Shown here one piece after another: positions 1-7,655 of a stretch of DNA of 64,000 nt. Made by a program: the position numbers and the translations under genes. The notes beneath the pieces are model-generated. The model ran no database searches, was not told the DNA's origin, and saw nothing but the letters and a program-made list of their open reading frames with translations. Every line of letters starts with the position of its first letter. Position 1 is the stretch's first letter. The DNA comes from Streptomyces djakartensis (GTDB lineage Bacteria > Actinomycetota > Actinomycetes > Streptomycetales > Streptomycetaceae), in contig NZ_BMWE01000023.1 of NCBI RefSeq assembly GCF_014651075.1, forward strand, positions 36,814-100,813. The letters run 5' to 3'.

Positions 1-261
1 CAGCTTGGGAAGCTAAGGTGATCTAGGGTTCGCTGTGGTGCTGGCCTGCGGCGGAGTGCTCGCAGTATTTGGCTGGCCGTCGCTCGATACCTCGGTGTAC
101 CCCGTGATTCGCCGCTGCATCTGGCACACGTCTGGCACGTCAGTGTTGATGCTGACGGCCGCCATTGGGCCGTTCGTCGATCGTCGCGTGCGCCCACTGG
201 GTGTCAGTTCATGTTCCGCGAAGTGGTCGCAAAGAGCGTCCCCGTCTCTGATGATGTTGGG

Positions 262-894
262 ATGTCCGACGCCTTATGGAGCAAGCTCATCGGAACGGTT
301 CCCGCGGTACTGTGGGTGGCCTTCGCCGCCACCGTGTACTTCACTCTGCGAGGGACAATCGTTCAACGCATGGTGCCGCGGCTGACCGCTGTACGTGCAC
401 TCGGAGTTGAGGTCGAGCTCGCTGGCGAGTTGCTCGATCGCGCTCAGGATGAGAGCACGACGACTGTCACTGCGACTGCCAGGCGTACGGCGTTGGGCAG
501 GCTAGAGCATGCCGCCGACGTCCTGAGAGGCGGCAAGTTGCTGTGGGTTGATGACCGCCCTGAGGGCAATGCCCCACTAGTCGAGCTTTTTCGCACCGCT
601 GGCATGCATATCGATGTGGCCCTGTCGACGGAGGAGGCCACACCCCTGTTCCGCCGTAGGCCGTACGACATCATCGTGAGCGACATTGACCGGGACGGCG
701 ATCGGCAGGCAGGGATCAAGATGCTGCGCCTGCTGGAGCAACACAAGATCGACGTTCCCGTACTGATCTACACAGGGCGGTTCGATCCAGAGAGGGGCGT
801 TGATCGCAGGATCTTCGCGGCAACTACCGCACCTGTCGAACTGGTCCATTACGTTATCGATCTCATGGAGAGGGCGCGGCTGGGGTCACTCTGA
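262..894 (+). CDS. membrane-anchored receiver-like protein
   Basis: Hypothetical protein of about 210 residues. A hydrophobic stretch near residues 10-30 (LIGTVPAVLWVAFAATVYF) looks like one membrane anchor. After a short helical linker there is a response-regulator receiver-like fold: an acidic pair after a beta strand (LLWVDDRPEG), a possible phosphoacceptor Asp in DIIVSDID, and a strand with Thr in VLIYTGR. No output domain follows, so it would be a stand-alone receiver facing the cytoplasm. The ATG at 262 is chosen because the segment between the earlier ATG at 211 and 262 looks non-coding; neither start has a strong ribosome binding site. There is no adjacent kinase. The receiver assignment is inferred from motifs only. 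Confidence 0.6.
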   Translation: MSDALWSKLIGTVPAVLWVAFAATVYFTLRGTIVQRMVPRLTAVRALGVEVELAGELLDRAQDESTTTVTATARRTALGRLEHAADVLRGGKLLWVDDRPEGNAPLVELFRTAGMHIDVALSTEEATPLFRRRPYDIIVSDIDRDGDRQAGIKMLRLLEQHKIDVPVLIYTGRFDPERGVDRRIFAATTAPVELVHYVIDLMERARLGSL

Positions 895-1146
895 CCTCGC
901 GGTTGGTGTCTCTGGGCACTGGCGAGAAGCACCTCCTCTCGCCTGAACGCTACTCCTGGGGGCACGCAGATGGCGTGGTTCCTCTGACCTGGGGTTTCGC
1001 TGTCTGCTCTAGCTCGACCGTCAGTGCCGGTCGCGCTTGGTCCGCGTCGGGCGCCCGCGCACGGCCCAGAGACGGCCCAGACTTCGAACCCGATCGGGTC
1101 TGCCCCGCGGATCAACTCGGCGTCATCAGTGGCAGTATGCAGAGCT

Positions 1147-1731
1147 ATGGATCAGGGGGTAGCGGCCGTTCTGGGCGCAGCCGTAGGCGTTGCAGGCGCC
1201 GTGGGAGCGGCGGCCATGACCTACCTCGGGGTGCGACATCAAGCGGCCGTCACGGCCGAGAGCGAACACCGCCGAGCTGTCAGAGCTGAAAGAGTCGAAG
1301 CGTTCTCCGCCTTCATCGAGTCAGTCCAAGGCGCATACGCCGCCCTGATCGCTGCACGCGTTGAGCTAGAGGCGCTTGGTAGTGCGTCCGATGAGACTGA
1401 GGCGCTGGAAGACGCGGAATCAGTCCTAGAGCACATCCAGACAGCGAGCTCTGCCATCGCTATTGCGGCCAAGTGGCAGGCAAAGATTCTCATTCCGGGT
1501 CCTCAGGGGCTCGTATCCGGCTCCATCGATGTGCTCCAAGCGCTACGTGCCTGAGCCTCTGCGATGGGCCACGCCACACCTATGATCACGAACGGGGTGG
1601 AAGGTGCCGACCATTGGCAGGAGCGAGAGAGCGAAGCCAGTCGTTCCTGGACCGACGCCTTCGGAGCGTTCACCGCCAGGGCGGCGCACACCTTGGAAGG
1701 ACGGGAGATACCGATGCTCTGGAGCGAATAA
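1147..1731 (+). pseudogene. small membrane-anchored hypothetical, interrupted by in-frame TGA
   Basis: The frame opens at ATG 1147 with an N-terminal hydrophobic, Ala/Gly-rich segment (AAVLGAAVGVAGAVGAAAM), continues as a helical cytoplasmic part and stops at TGA 1552-1554 after 135 residues. The same frame then stays open to TAA at 1729-1731, and the 55 codons after the TGA (from ATG 1564) read like genuine Streptomyces coding sequence, for example SWTDAFGAFTARAAHTLEGR. The two parts could be one 194-codon gene broken by a nonsense mutation, two adjacent genes, or simply a 135-residue protein with a chance extension. No function is recognised. Confidence 0.45.
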
Positions 1732-1910
1732 ATTCGTGTGAACGGAGACGAGAGCCAGCACACGGCTCCGGAGGCCAGGTGAGAGCAGGACTCCACCGAG
1801 ACCCTGACCTGCACCGGAGGCTCTGAGCAGGCAGGCGCCGAGCAAGATCATCACGTCCCTATTACGTGGGCCACCTGTCGGCCGGAGACTCCGGGCCGTA
1901 TCGTCGAAGC

Positions 1911-2840
1911 ATGATCTCGGGCAGCGATGGGGGACCGGTCGGCGGCGGCACGGAGTTCACGGCGGAGGGCCTGGCGGCCATCCTCCATGAGGCGTGTGAG
2001 ACGGCCGGACTTGACTCCCGCGGCGCCGAGTTGCTGAGGCTGGGGTCGAACGCGGTCTACCGCCTGGCTTCGTTCCCGGTCATCGTCCGCATCGCCCGAG
2101 ATCCGGCGGTGCTGGCGGAGATGGAACGGGCCGTGAACGTGGCCCGGTGGCTGGAGACAGAAAACTTCCCAGCCGCCCGAGTGCCAGCCTTGGTGAGTCA
2201 GCCGATGGTCGTCGGCGGCCTGGTGGTCACCTTCTGGGAGAGCGTCCAGGAGAACGAGGAGTACGCGACGCTCGGCGAGCTGGCTGACCTGCTGCGCCGC
2301 TTGCACTGGCTGGAAGAACCTGAGTCACTCGGCCTGCCGTACTTCGATCCGATGACGAAGCTGACGGCGTCACTAGACGGGCTGGACGGCGTGGCCGAGG
2401 AAGACAGGGCCTTCCTGGAGGAGCGAGCGGCCAGGCTCTCCAAGGACTATGACCGGCTGGACTTCGTCCTTCCCTTCGGCATGATCCACGGAGATGCCAA
2501 CATCGGGAACATCCTCAGGCACCGGGATGGACAAGCGGTACTCATCGACCTGGACGGCTTCGCACTGGCCCCACGAGAATGGGACCTGATCCTGACGGCG
2601 ATCTACCACGACCGTTACGGGTGGCACTCGAAGACGGAGTACGCGGAGTTCGTCCACCGGTACGGCTTCGACCTCATGAACTGGCCAGGCTACGAGACCT
2701 TGGCCGACCTCCGAGAACTCATGATGGTGGCATGGGTCGGTCACCAAGTCGGAACGAGTGAACGTTCTGCCGCCGAGTTCGCCCGGCGGGTGCGGTCCCT
2801 GCGGACGGGCGAGGGACGCGAGGAGTGGAAGCCCTTCTGA
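1911..2840 (+). CDS. aminoglycoside phosphotransferase-family protein
   Basis: About 309 residues with the kinase-like fold of the APH/choline kinase family. The catalytic-loop motif is seen as MIHGDANIGN (family consensus HGD....N) and the metal-binding motif as IDLDGFA. The N-terminal half has the expected nucleotide-binding region (LLRLGSNAVYRL, then VIVRIAR carrying the candidate ATP-binding basic residue). Such proteins phosphorylate small-molecule hydroxyls; the substrate cannot be told from sequence and resistance should not be assumed. I take ATG 1911 (MISGSDGG) as the start because the codons from 1866 do not resemble the family. It is convergent with the XRE regulator gene ending at 2874, a common pairing in Streptomyces. 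Confidence 0.75.
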   Translation: MISGSDGGPVGGGTEFTAEGLAAILHEACETAGLDSRGAELLRLGSNAVYRLASFPVIVRIARDPAVLAEMERAVNVARWLETENFPAARVPALVSQPMVVGGLVVTFWESVQENEEYATLGELADLLRRLHWLEEPESLGLPYFDPMTKLTASLDGLDGVAEEDRAFLEERAARLSKDYDRLDFVLPFGMIHGDANIGNILRHRDGQAVLIDLDGFALAPREWDLILTAIYHDRYGWHSKTEYAEFVHRYGFDLMNWPGYETLADLRELMMVAWVGHQVGTSERSAAEFARRVRSLRTGEGREEWKPF

Positions 2841-2873
2841 GGGCGCCCTGGTCAAGTTCGCGTCAGCGCATGG

Positions 2874-4253
2874 TCAGCTGTACTGCTCCGAAGCGATCCA
2901 CAACCTGTGGTCGCGGGCCTGCTCTGCAAGTTCATACACCGCGCTGCTTCGGCCGGCCGCGCTGAGATTACGGCGGAACTCGGCGAGATAGCTGATGCAT
3001 CGGGCCGACTTGAGCTGTTCTCCGAGATCCAACGCGTCGAGCGCCACCCGACAAGCCTCCTCGATGTCCCCGGCCCGTAGGTGGGCATCGGCCAGGACCA
3101 TGGTCGCGAAGAAGTCGCTCCGTACGTGGCTGCCGCTCATGGCGTTCTCGGCGTGGGCCACGGCTCGGCGGGCGCTGTTCACGTCACGGAAGCAGTGGGC
3201 GGCCTCGGCGGCAAGTTCGGCCTCGTCGAAGTAGCTGATCCACTCCGGCTCGTCCTCGTTGTTCCGGCTTTCGAGGGCCTTGGTAGCCGCGCCCAGGGCA
3301 GCCTCGCACGCAGCGACATCGCCGGTACGCGCCAGGGCTCGGGCCTCCATCGCATGGAACTGTGCGCGCAACGTCGGTGTAGCCACGGGAGAGATGCCCA
3401 TGAGGGCGGCCCGCGCGAGAGTGGCGGCCTCGGTGTACCGCCCCAGGAAGGTCGCCTGGTGGCTCATCGCTGACAGGATGCTGCCCGCAAGCCGACGGTC
3501 GTTGGCGTCCTGGGCGAACCGGAGGGCCTGGAGAAGGTACCGCTGCGCGAGTCCGTGGTGACAGGCGTCGTAGGACATCCAGCCGGCGAGGAGGGTCGCT
3601 TCCGCCACGGTAGAGAAGAGGGCTCGCCCTACCTGCTCGGTGTACCGGCCGCGCAGGAGTGGGGCCACATCGTTGTTGAGGTACTGGATGACGGAGTGAC
3701 GTGCGTGATCTCCGCCGAACTGGTCGTCGAGCTGGGCGAACATGTCCGCCGTGGTCTTAATTGCTGCCACGTCGCCGAGACCGACTCGGGCGCCTTCCGT
3801 ACGAGGCTGGGGGATGCTGGGCTCGGGGGCGACCAACCATCGGAGGGACGCTTCGTTCCATGCGGGCTCGGACGGATCCGCGGTGAGCAACGGGTCGTAC
3901 TGATTGAGGTCGGCACGCCACAGTTGGCCGACCGTCCGAATGGCGTCATCGGGGCTTGCGGGATACGCGGCGTCGAGTAGAGCGCTGTTGGCGACTTCCC
4001 CGTGACTCAAACCGAGTTCGGCCGCGCTGGTGCTGAAGGCGTCACACAGCAGCGGGCCGTAGAAGTCGTCCGGGGCGCTGTGGCCGTTCTCCCAGCTGGC
4101 AATACGGCGCTTCACGCTGGCATCCGAGGGGAGTTGGTGCCCGCGCTGGGCGGCAGCCTGCCGTAGTTCCCTTACCAATCGCGGCTGGCTCCAGCCTCGA
4201 CCCGTGCGAGCTTCACGTAAGAGGACACTGCTCGGCTTCAAGGCGCCTTTCAC
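2874..4253 (-). CDS. XRE-family transcriptional regulator with C-terminal helical repeats
   Basis: 459 residues. The N-terminal 70 residues form an XRE helix-turn-helix (LLREARTGRGWSQPRLVREL and, later, RRIASWENGHSAPD). The rest is a long all-helical region rich in Ala and Leu with TPR-like paired helices (for example AQRYLLQALRFAQDANDRRL and GDVAACEAALGAATKAL), typical of the large Streptomyces XRE regulators that sense a small ligand or partner through a TPR domain. It is divergent from the PrimPol-like operon that starts at 4502, so the roughly 250-bp intergenic region probably carries its own and its neighbours' promoters. The ligand is unknown. Confidence 0.75.
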   Translation of the reverse strand: MKGALKPSSVLLREARTGRGWSQPRLVRELRQAAAQRGHQLPSDASVKRRIASWENGHSAPDDFYGPLLCDAFSTSAAELGLSHGEVANSALLDAAYPASPDDAIRTVGQLWRADLNQYDPLLTADPSEPAWNEASLRWLVAPEPSIPQPRTEGARVGLGDVAAIKTTADMFAQLDDQFGGDHARHSVIQYLNNDVAPLLRGRYTEQVGRALFSTVAEATLLAGWMSYDACHHGLAQRYLLQALRFAQDANDRRLAGSILSAMSHQATFLGRYTEAATLARAALMGISPVATPTLRAQFHAMEARALARTGDVAACEAALGAATKALESRNNEDEPEWISYFDEAELAAEAAHCFRDVNSARRAVAHAENAMSGSHVRSDFFATMVLADAHLRAGDIEEACRVALDALDLGEQLKSARCISYLAEFRRNLSAAGRSSAVYELAEQARDHRLWIASEQYS

Positions 4254-4501
4254 TCCCTGCGTGATGCCGGTGCGACAACTCGGGGTTCTGTTACTGAATG
4301 TACGTGCTGGTCATCGCTTCGTGCAGGCAGTAACCGGAGTTCATCTGCAAGAGAAGAAGAGGACGGGGGATGACGCATTGCGCGTGGACGCGTCATCCCC
4401 GGTCATCTCTCGTCATCTGCCCTGGCCAGGAGCCCGACCGGAAGTCTGGAAGTGCTGCGGCACCGGGGCCGCAACGTAAGCCGACTGAAGGTGAGATCGT
4501 C
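4254..4501. promoter_or_regulatory. divergent intergenic region with 11-bp hairpin
   Basis: This is the spacer between the XRE regulator and the PrimPol-like gene. It contains an inverted repeat, GGGGATGACGC at 4366-4376 paired with GCGTCATCCCC at 4390-4400, with a 13-nt loop. Its place between divergent starts suggests an operator or a leader structure rather than a terminator. No confident -35/-10 pair was identified. Confidence 0.4.
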
Positions 4502-5062
4502 ATGCAGAGGATGACCAGGCGCGGTATGGAATGGCTGTCTGCGGCGGCGGACGATCCCGCGCAGTGCCGGCAGATCTGGGCGGATGATCCGCGGATGCCT
4601 TGCCTGCTCGCGACGGGGCGCCTCTTCGACGTGGTGAGCGTAGACCAGCGCCTCGGCCTGGAGATGTTCGACCGGCTCTTGCGCAGTGGCTTGCCGTTCG
4701 GCCCCTCGGTCGTCGACCGCAAAGCACAGCGCGTTGGCTTCTTCCTCGGCTCGAACAGCCGCGACACCTTCGCGCACTTCCTCGGACGAGAAACGCCCTC
4801 CCCGCCGCCGTACCGGTACCTCGGCCATGGCTCCGCCGTCGTAGTGCCCGGACCCATCCCACTTTCCGCGGACCGATACCAGTGGCTCCGCGCGCCGACG
4901 CGCCGGCCGGAGGCCAACCCGCTGCGCCCGGTCGCCCTCGCGACGGCTCTTGTGGCCTCCGCGGAACTCCTGGCGAGGATCGACCGCTTCGACGAGCAGT
5001 ACCCGACTCCGTACGCGGCGGTCGCTGCACTCCCCGAGGAGACCACCACCGATGCGGGATGA
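4502..5062 (+). CDS. PrimPol-like (bifunctional primase/polymerase N-terminal-like) protein
   Basis: 186 residues. The sequence resembles the Streptomyces family annotated as bifunctional DNA primase/polymerase, with a short archaeo-eukaryotic-primase-like (PrimPol) domain: it opens with a Trp-containing helix (GMEWLSAAADDP), then PCLLATGRLFDVVSVD and a Gly-rich strand (YLGHGSAVVVPGP). Full PrimPol proteins carry an acidic metal-binding pair and a conserved His; only part of this is evident here, so enzymatic activity is doubtful and a regulatory or degenerate role is possible. The start is ATG 4502, 9 nt after a weak GGTGAG ribosome binding site; ATG 4511 is an alternative. It overlaps the next gene by 11 nt, which indicates translational coupling. 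Confidence 0.55.
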   Translation: MQRMTRRGMEWLSAAADDPAQCRQIWADDPRMPCLLATGRLFDVVSVDQRLGLEMFDRLLRSGLPFGPSVVDRKAQRVGFFLGSNSRDTFAHFLGRETPSPPPYRYLGHGSAVVVPGPIPLSADRYQWLRAPTRRPEANPLRPVALATALVASAELLARIDRFDEQYPTPYAAVAALPEETTTDAG

Positions 5063-5372
5063 GCCGACCAGCGGGCACGACTTCGCCACGTGGTCGCCCC
5101 TCGACAGCGACGGATGGTACGCGGCCCGAAACGCCACCACGGCACTACGGGACGTCCTGGTACGCGCAGGTCTGGAGAAGGACTTCCCCTACTTACGCGC
5201 GGATTTGAACGCTTTCGGGCACGGCCTCGTCGAGCTGGGCCGAGTGTCCCCCGACACGGCCGAACGCCTCGCGGAGCTCTTGCGCCTGGCGCTGGCAAGC
5301 GGCTTGGGCGCGGACCGCGACGGCTCTGAAGCTGCGCAGACCACTACCAATGAGCACAGGGAAAGGACCTGA
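5052..5372 (+). CDS. small conserved hypothetical (paralogue A)
   Basis: 106 residues, with ATG inside the end of the PrimPol-like gene. The C-terminal half (FPYLRADLNAFGHGLVELG followed by VSPDTAERLAELL) is closely matched by the next gene, so the two arose by tandem duplication. The N-terminal part contains a Trp-Tyr pair (DGWYAARNATTALRDVL). It is predicted soluble and helical, with no recognised domain. Co-translation with the PrimPol-like gene suggests a shared task, possibly as partner proteins under control of the divergent XRE regulator; this is inference from context. Confidence 0.6.
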   Translation: MRDEPTSGHDFATWSPLDSDGWYAARNATTALRDVLVRAGLEKDFPYLRADLNAFGHGLVELGRVSPDTAERLAELLRLALASGLGADRDGSEAAQTTTNEHRERT

Positions 5373-5376
5373 CGTC

Positions 5377-5727
5377 ATGACCGACCGGCGAGGAGTGGTG
5401 GCCAAGCGCGCGGAGGACCTGTCGCCTGGCGTGCCCTACGTCCGCGGCTGGAACCGCGCTCGGCGAAGCGCTGGCTCTCTGGCCGATCAACTGGTGCTGC
5501 TCGGACTGGATTGCGACTTCCCCGGCCTGGTGGCTGACGTCAACGTCTCCGGGGATGGGTTGGTGCAGTTGGGAGCCGTTCGCCCTGAGGCGGCCGAACT
5601 GCTGGCACAGCTGATCACGGCAGGACTGGAAGCGGAGCGCCGTATCCCGACGGGTGAACCGGCTATGACCACTCGATGGGAAGCGCCAGCGGCCTGCTCC
5701 CGGACGCCGGTTACGCCTCATCCCTGA
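5377..5727 (+). CDS. small conserved hypothetical (paralogue B)
   Basis: 116 residues, starting 4 nt after the stop of paralogue A with a GGAAAGGA-type ribosome binding site. It shares the pattern FPGLVADVNVSGDGLVQLG...RPEAAELLAQLI with its neighbour at the same position in the protein, so the pair is a tandem duplication. The C-terminal 25 residues are low-complexity and differ. Predicted soluble, function unknown. It is the last gene of the PrimPol-like operon. Confidence 0.6.
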   Translation: MTDRRGVVAKRAEDLSPGVPYVRGWNRARRSAGSLADQLVLLGLDCDFPGLVADVNVSGDGLVQLGAVRPEAAELLAQLITAGLEAERRIPTGEPAMTTRWEAPAACSRTPVTPHP

Positions 5728-5740
5728 GGTAGCTCCGCAC

Positions 5741-6022
5741 TCAGACGACCCGGTCCCCTTGCGACATCGTGCCTCGGCACTGCCGCAGAAGGCTCTTCGC
5801 TGCCTCGATGATCTCTGGTGCGCTCTTCGGCATGCCGCTCGGCCGGGACCGGCGCCCCAGCGCCGCAGCCCGGACGAACGGCATTCCGGTGGGTGACATC
5901 AACTTGGGAAGCTTGGGTCCTTCGGGGAAGCTCCACTGACCTGCGGCAAACAATGGTCGGCGCTGGCTAGGCGGTCGACTGCTTCCCCGGTGTTCCCCGT
6001 GGTTCCCCCAACGATCTGGCAC
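5741..6022 (-). CDS. possible small hypothetical protein
   Basis: A weak candidate of 93 residues with a GTG start. The C-terminal half reads reasonably as protein (GMPKSAPEIIEAAKSLLRQC), but the first 25 residues are Arg/Ser-rich and look non-coding. It may be a gene remnant. The surrounding 480 bases between 5727 and 6210 hold no other convincing gene except a 30-codon hydrophobic ORF at 6114. Confidence 0.2.
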   Translation of the reverse strand: MPDRWGNHGEHRGSSRPPSQRRPLFAAGQWSFPEGPKLPKLMSPTGMPFVRAAALGRRSRPSGMPKSAPEIIEAAKSLLRQCRGTMSQGDRVV

Positions 6023-6113
6023 GCTTCTCTTCGTGTCGAACTGCTGGCTGCGAGGTCACGCGGTCCAAGACGCTGGTCGTGGGGTAACCGAGGGCCGATA
6101 CCCGACGATCGAC

Positions 6114-6206
6114 ATGAGCGGTCTGCTGCTCGCCGGCGTCATCAATGTCATCGGTTGTGGCGGCAAGCTACTGAACTTGATCGGGCCATATCGGATGATT
6201 GCCTGA
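6114..6206 (+). CDS. possible 30-residue hydrophobic peptide
   Basis: A short open frame with an ATG start encodes a peptide that is hydrophobic and Gly-rich for most of its length (MSGLLLAGVINVIGCGGKLL), then turns basic. It lies 3 nt before the possible GTG start of the next membrane protein. There is no clear ribosome binding site. It may be a leader peptide, a small membrane protein or chance. Confidence 0.2.
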   Translation: MSGLLLAGVINVIGCGGKLLNLIGPYRMIA

Positions 6207-6209
6207 CAG

Positions 6210-6659
6210 GTGAAGGATGGGTCCGGTAGATGTGTGTGCGTGAATGACTCCACGCCCGAGGACGGCGAGCCCACCTCCTTCGCTGAGAAGACGAAGAACT
6301 GGTACGAGAGGCACAAGCCGAAGATCCGCATCGTCGGCGCCGTAACTCTGGCCGTGGGCCTGGCCGTGGTTGCCCATCTCGCCACGAGGCAGGACGGCGA
6401 GAGGTACGACGCCGAGGACCTCGGGGATTCCGACCCGGTCTCCGGCTGTGAAGCCACGGACGAGCCTCGTCGGTCCTCCCTTGACCCTGACCGCGACCCC
6501 TTCCTGCGGAGGCTCCCCGCCGGTCAGCAGGCCGGTGAGGCGGCCAAGGCAAGGTACAAGGAATTGACGGGCAACGACCTCCCTCCCGGTTACACCTTGG
6601 TGCGCCGGTGGTTCTATCTGAGCCCGGACGGCGAGGACCCCGGCGAAGCCGCAGCCTGA
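6210..6659 (+). CDS. single-pass membrane hypothetical protein
   Basis: Up to 149 residues. A charged N-terminal region (TPEDGEPTSFAEKTKNWYER) is followed by basic residues and one membrane segment (IVGAVTLAVGLAVVAHLA, about residues 41-58), then an acidic and basic soluble tail ending in Ala. The start is uncertain: GTG 6210 gives a Cys-containing N terminus, while GTG 6240 (VNDSTPED) begins exactly where the sequence becomes protein-like and may be the real start. No family is recognised. Confidence 0.5.
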   Translation: MKDGSGRCVCVNDSTPEDGEPTSFAEKTKNWYERHKPKIRIVGAVTLAVGLAVVAHLATRQDGERYDAEDLGDSDPVSGCEATDEPRRSSLDPDRDPFLRRLPAGQQAGEAAKARYKELTGNDLPPGYTLVRRWFYLSPDGEDPGEAAA

Positions 6660-6769
6660 GCGTCCGGGGGAAGAGCACCGCGGCTGTCGCTCAGCCGAAC
6701 GCGCCGGCATCACCCAATCAAGTTCAGTAGCCGACTAGCCATGGCATGCGGCCAAGTGCTTAGAAGATG

Positions 6770-6875
6770 CGGGCATGCCGTGGTGGAGGGGCCGGATCGT
6801 CCCCTGCCGCTTCCATGCCGGGCCGCCGAGCGCTACCGCCGTCCGCCGTCGTTGCCGTCAGCGTTGCCGTCACTG
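6770..6875 (+). repeat. left copy of imperfect direct repeat around the HNH module
   Basis: Bases 6841-6875 match 9129-9163 with only two differences, and the similarity fades but continues upstream to about 6793 (GATCG at the same distance in both copies). The two copies are in the same orientation and enclose the coiled-coil hypothetical and the HNH gene, about 2.3 kb apart. The stretch 6660-6973 has no other content that I can support. Confidence 0.55.
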
Positions 6876-6973
6876 CCATCAGGCACGCGGTGTGTAGTCC
6901 AGACGATTCGAACGACCGGGAACAGCAGCCGCAGGAGCAGGCACAGCAGGGCGGCCAGGCCGTGACCTGACCA

Positions 6974-7360
6974 TTAGCGGTCTTTGCCGAGTGTTGGAAG
7001 GCCGCCACGGAAGGGCCGGTATGCGGACCCGTTCGCGCGGGGTGTGATGCCGAGCTTCTTCTTGAGCGCGGCCAAGTGCTCCGCGTCCGCAGTCGCCTGC
7101 TTAGCCTCGTCCTCGGCTGCCCGCAGCCGGGCGGCCTCCGCGTCTGAGACGATCCTCTTGGCCTTCCCGGCGTCGATGTCCTTGGTCTCCAGGAGAAAGC
7201 CGAGACCCCACAGCCGGTACCGTTCGGCGGCCTCGTTGTCGTCGCGCTCGAGGGCTTCACGCTGCTGCGCTTCGAACCGTCGGGCCATGTCGATACAGAG
7301 GGCGTGCCGGCTTGTGCCGATCCACGTCTTGCCGGACATGGTGTTGCTGCTGGCTTCCAT
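6974..7360 (-). CDS. coiled-coil hypothetical protein
   Basis: 128 residues with a strong ribosome binding site (GGGGGGACC directly before ATG 7360), which decides this start over longer frames. The protein is highly charged and largely helical, with Ala/Glu/Lys-rich segments from about residue 65 to 105 (AEAARLRAAEDEAKQATADA) consistent with a coiled coil. It ends in a Gly/Arg-rich tail. It is divergent from the HNH gene and lies between the same direct repeats, so the two may form one module. No known family. Confidence 0.6.
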   Translation of the reverse strand: MEASSNTMSGKTWIGTSRHALCIDMARRFEAQQREALERDDNEAAERYRLWGLGFLLETKDIDAGKAKRIVSDAEAARLRAAEDEAKQATADAEHLAALKKKLGITPRANGSAYRPFRGGLPTLGKDR

Positions 7361-7597
7361 GGTCCCCCCTCGTCGCCTGTGTGATGGATCGTAGGCGTCT
7401 GACGGTGAGAGTGGGAGACTCCACGGCCCGGGAGAGCGCTCGTGTGTGAGCACCGCATTAGGAGTTCGATCACTGCTCGGCACTGCAGGGAAGCCACCCG
7501 GCCACGCTGTCCATGCCGAACTGTCCTGGATCGCTGGCGTCCAGCGTCGTTGATGTCACTTGTAGATGTCGAAACGGAGCAACCCATAGTCCGCCTG

Positions 7598-7637
7598 ACC
7601 TGCGCAGGTATGGAGGCGTGGCCCCACTGTCAGTGGG
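7598..7637. promoter_or_regulatory. two palindromes upstream of the HNH gene
   Basis: ACCTGCGCAGGT at 7598-7609 is a perfect 12-bp palindrome, and CCCACTG-T-CAGTGGG at 7623-7637 is a perfect 15-bp interrupted palindrome ending 18 bp before the start codon at 7656. Both have the form of operator half-sites, in the 295-bp region between divergent genes. The binding protein is unknown. Confidence 0.4.
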
Positions 7638-7655
7638 CCCTCATACCATCCCCGC

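Noticed and set aside
1..210. Open frame from 35 overlapping the first gene
   Set aside because: Cys/Ser/Arg-rich composition in a different frame from the receiver-like protein and no ribosome binding site.
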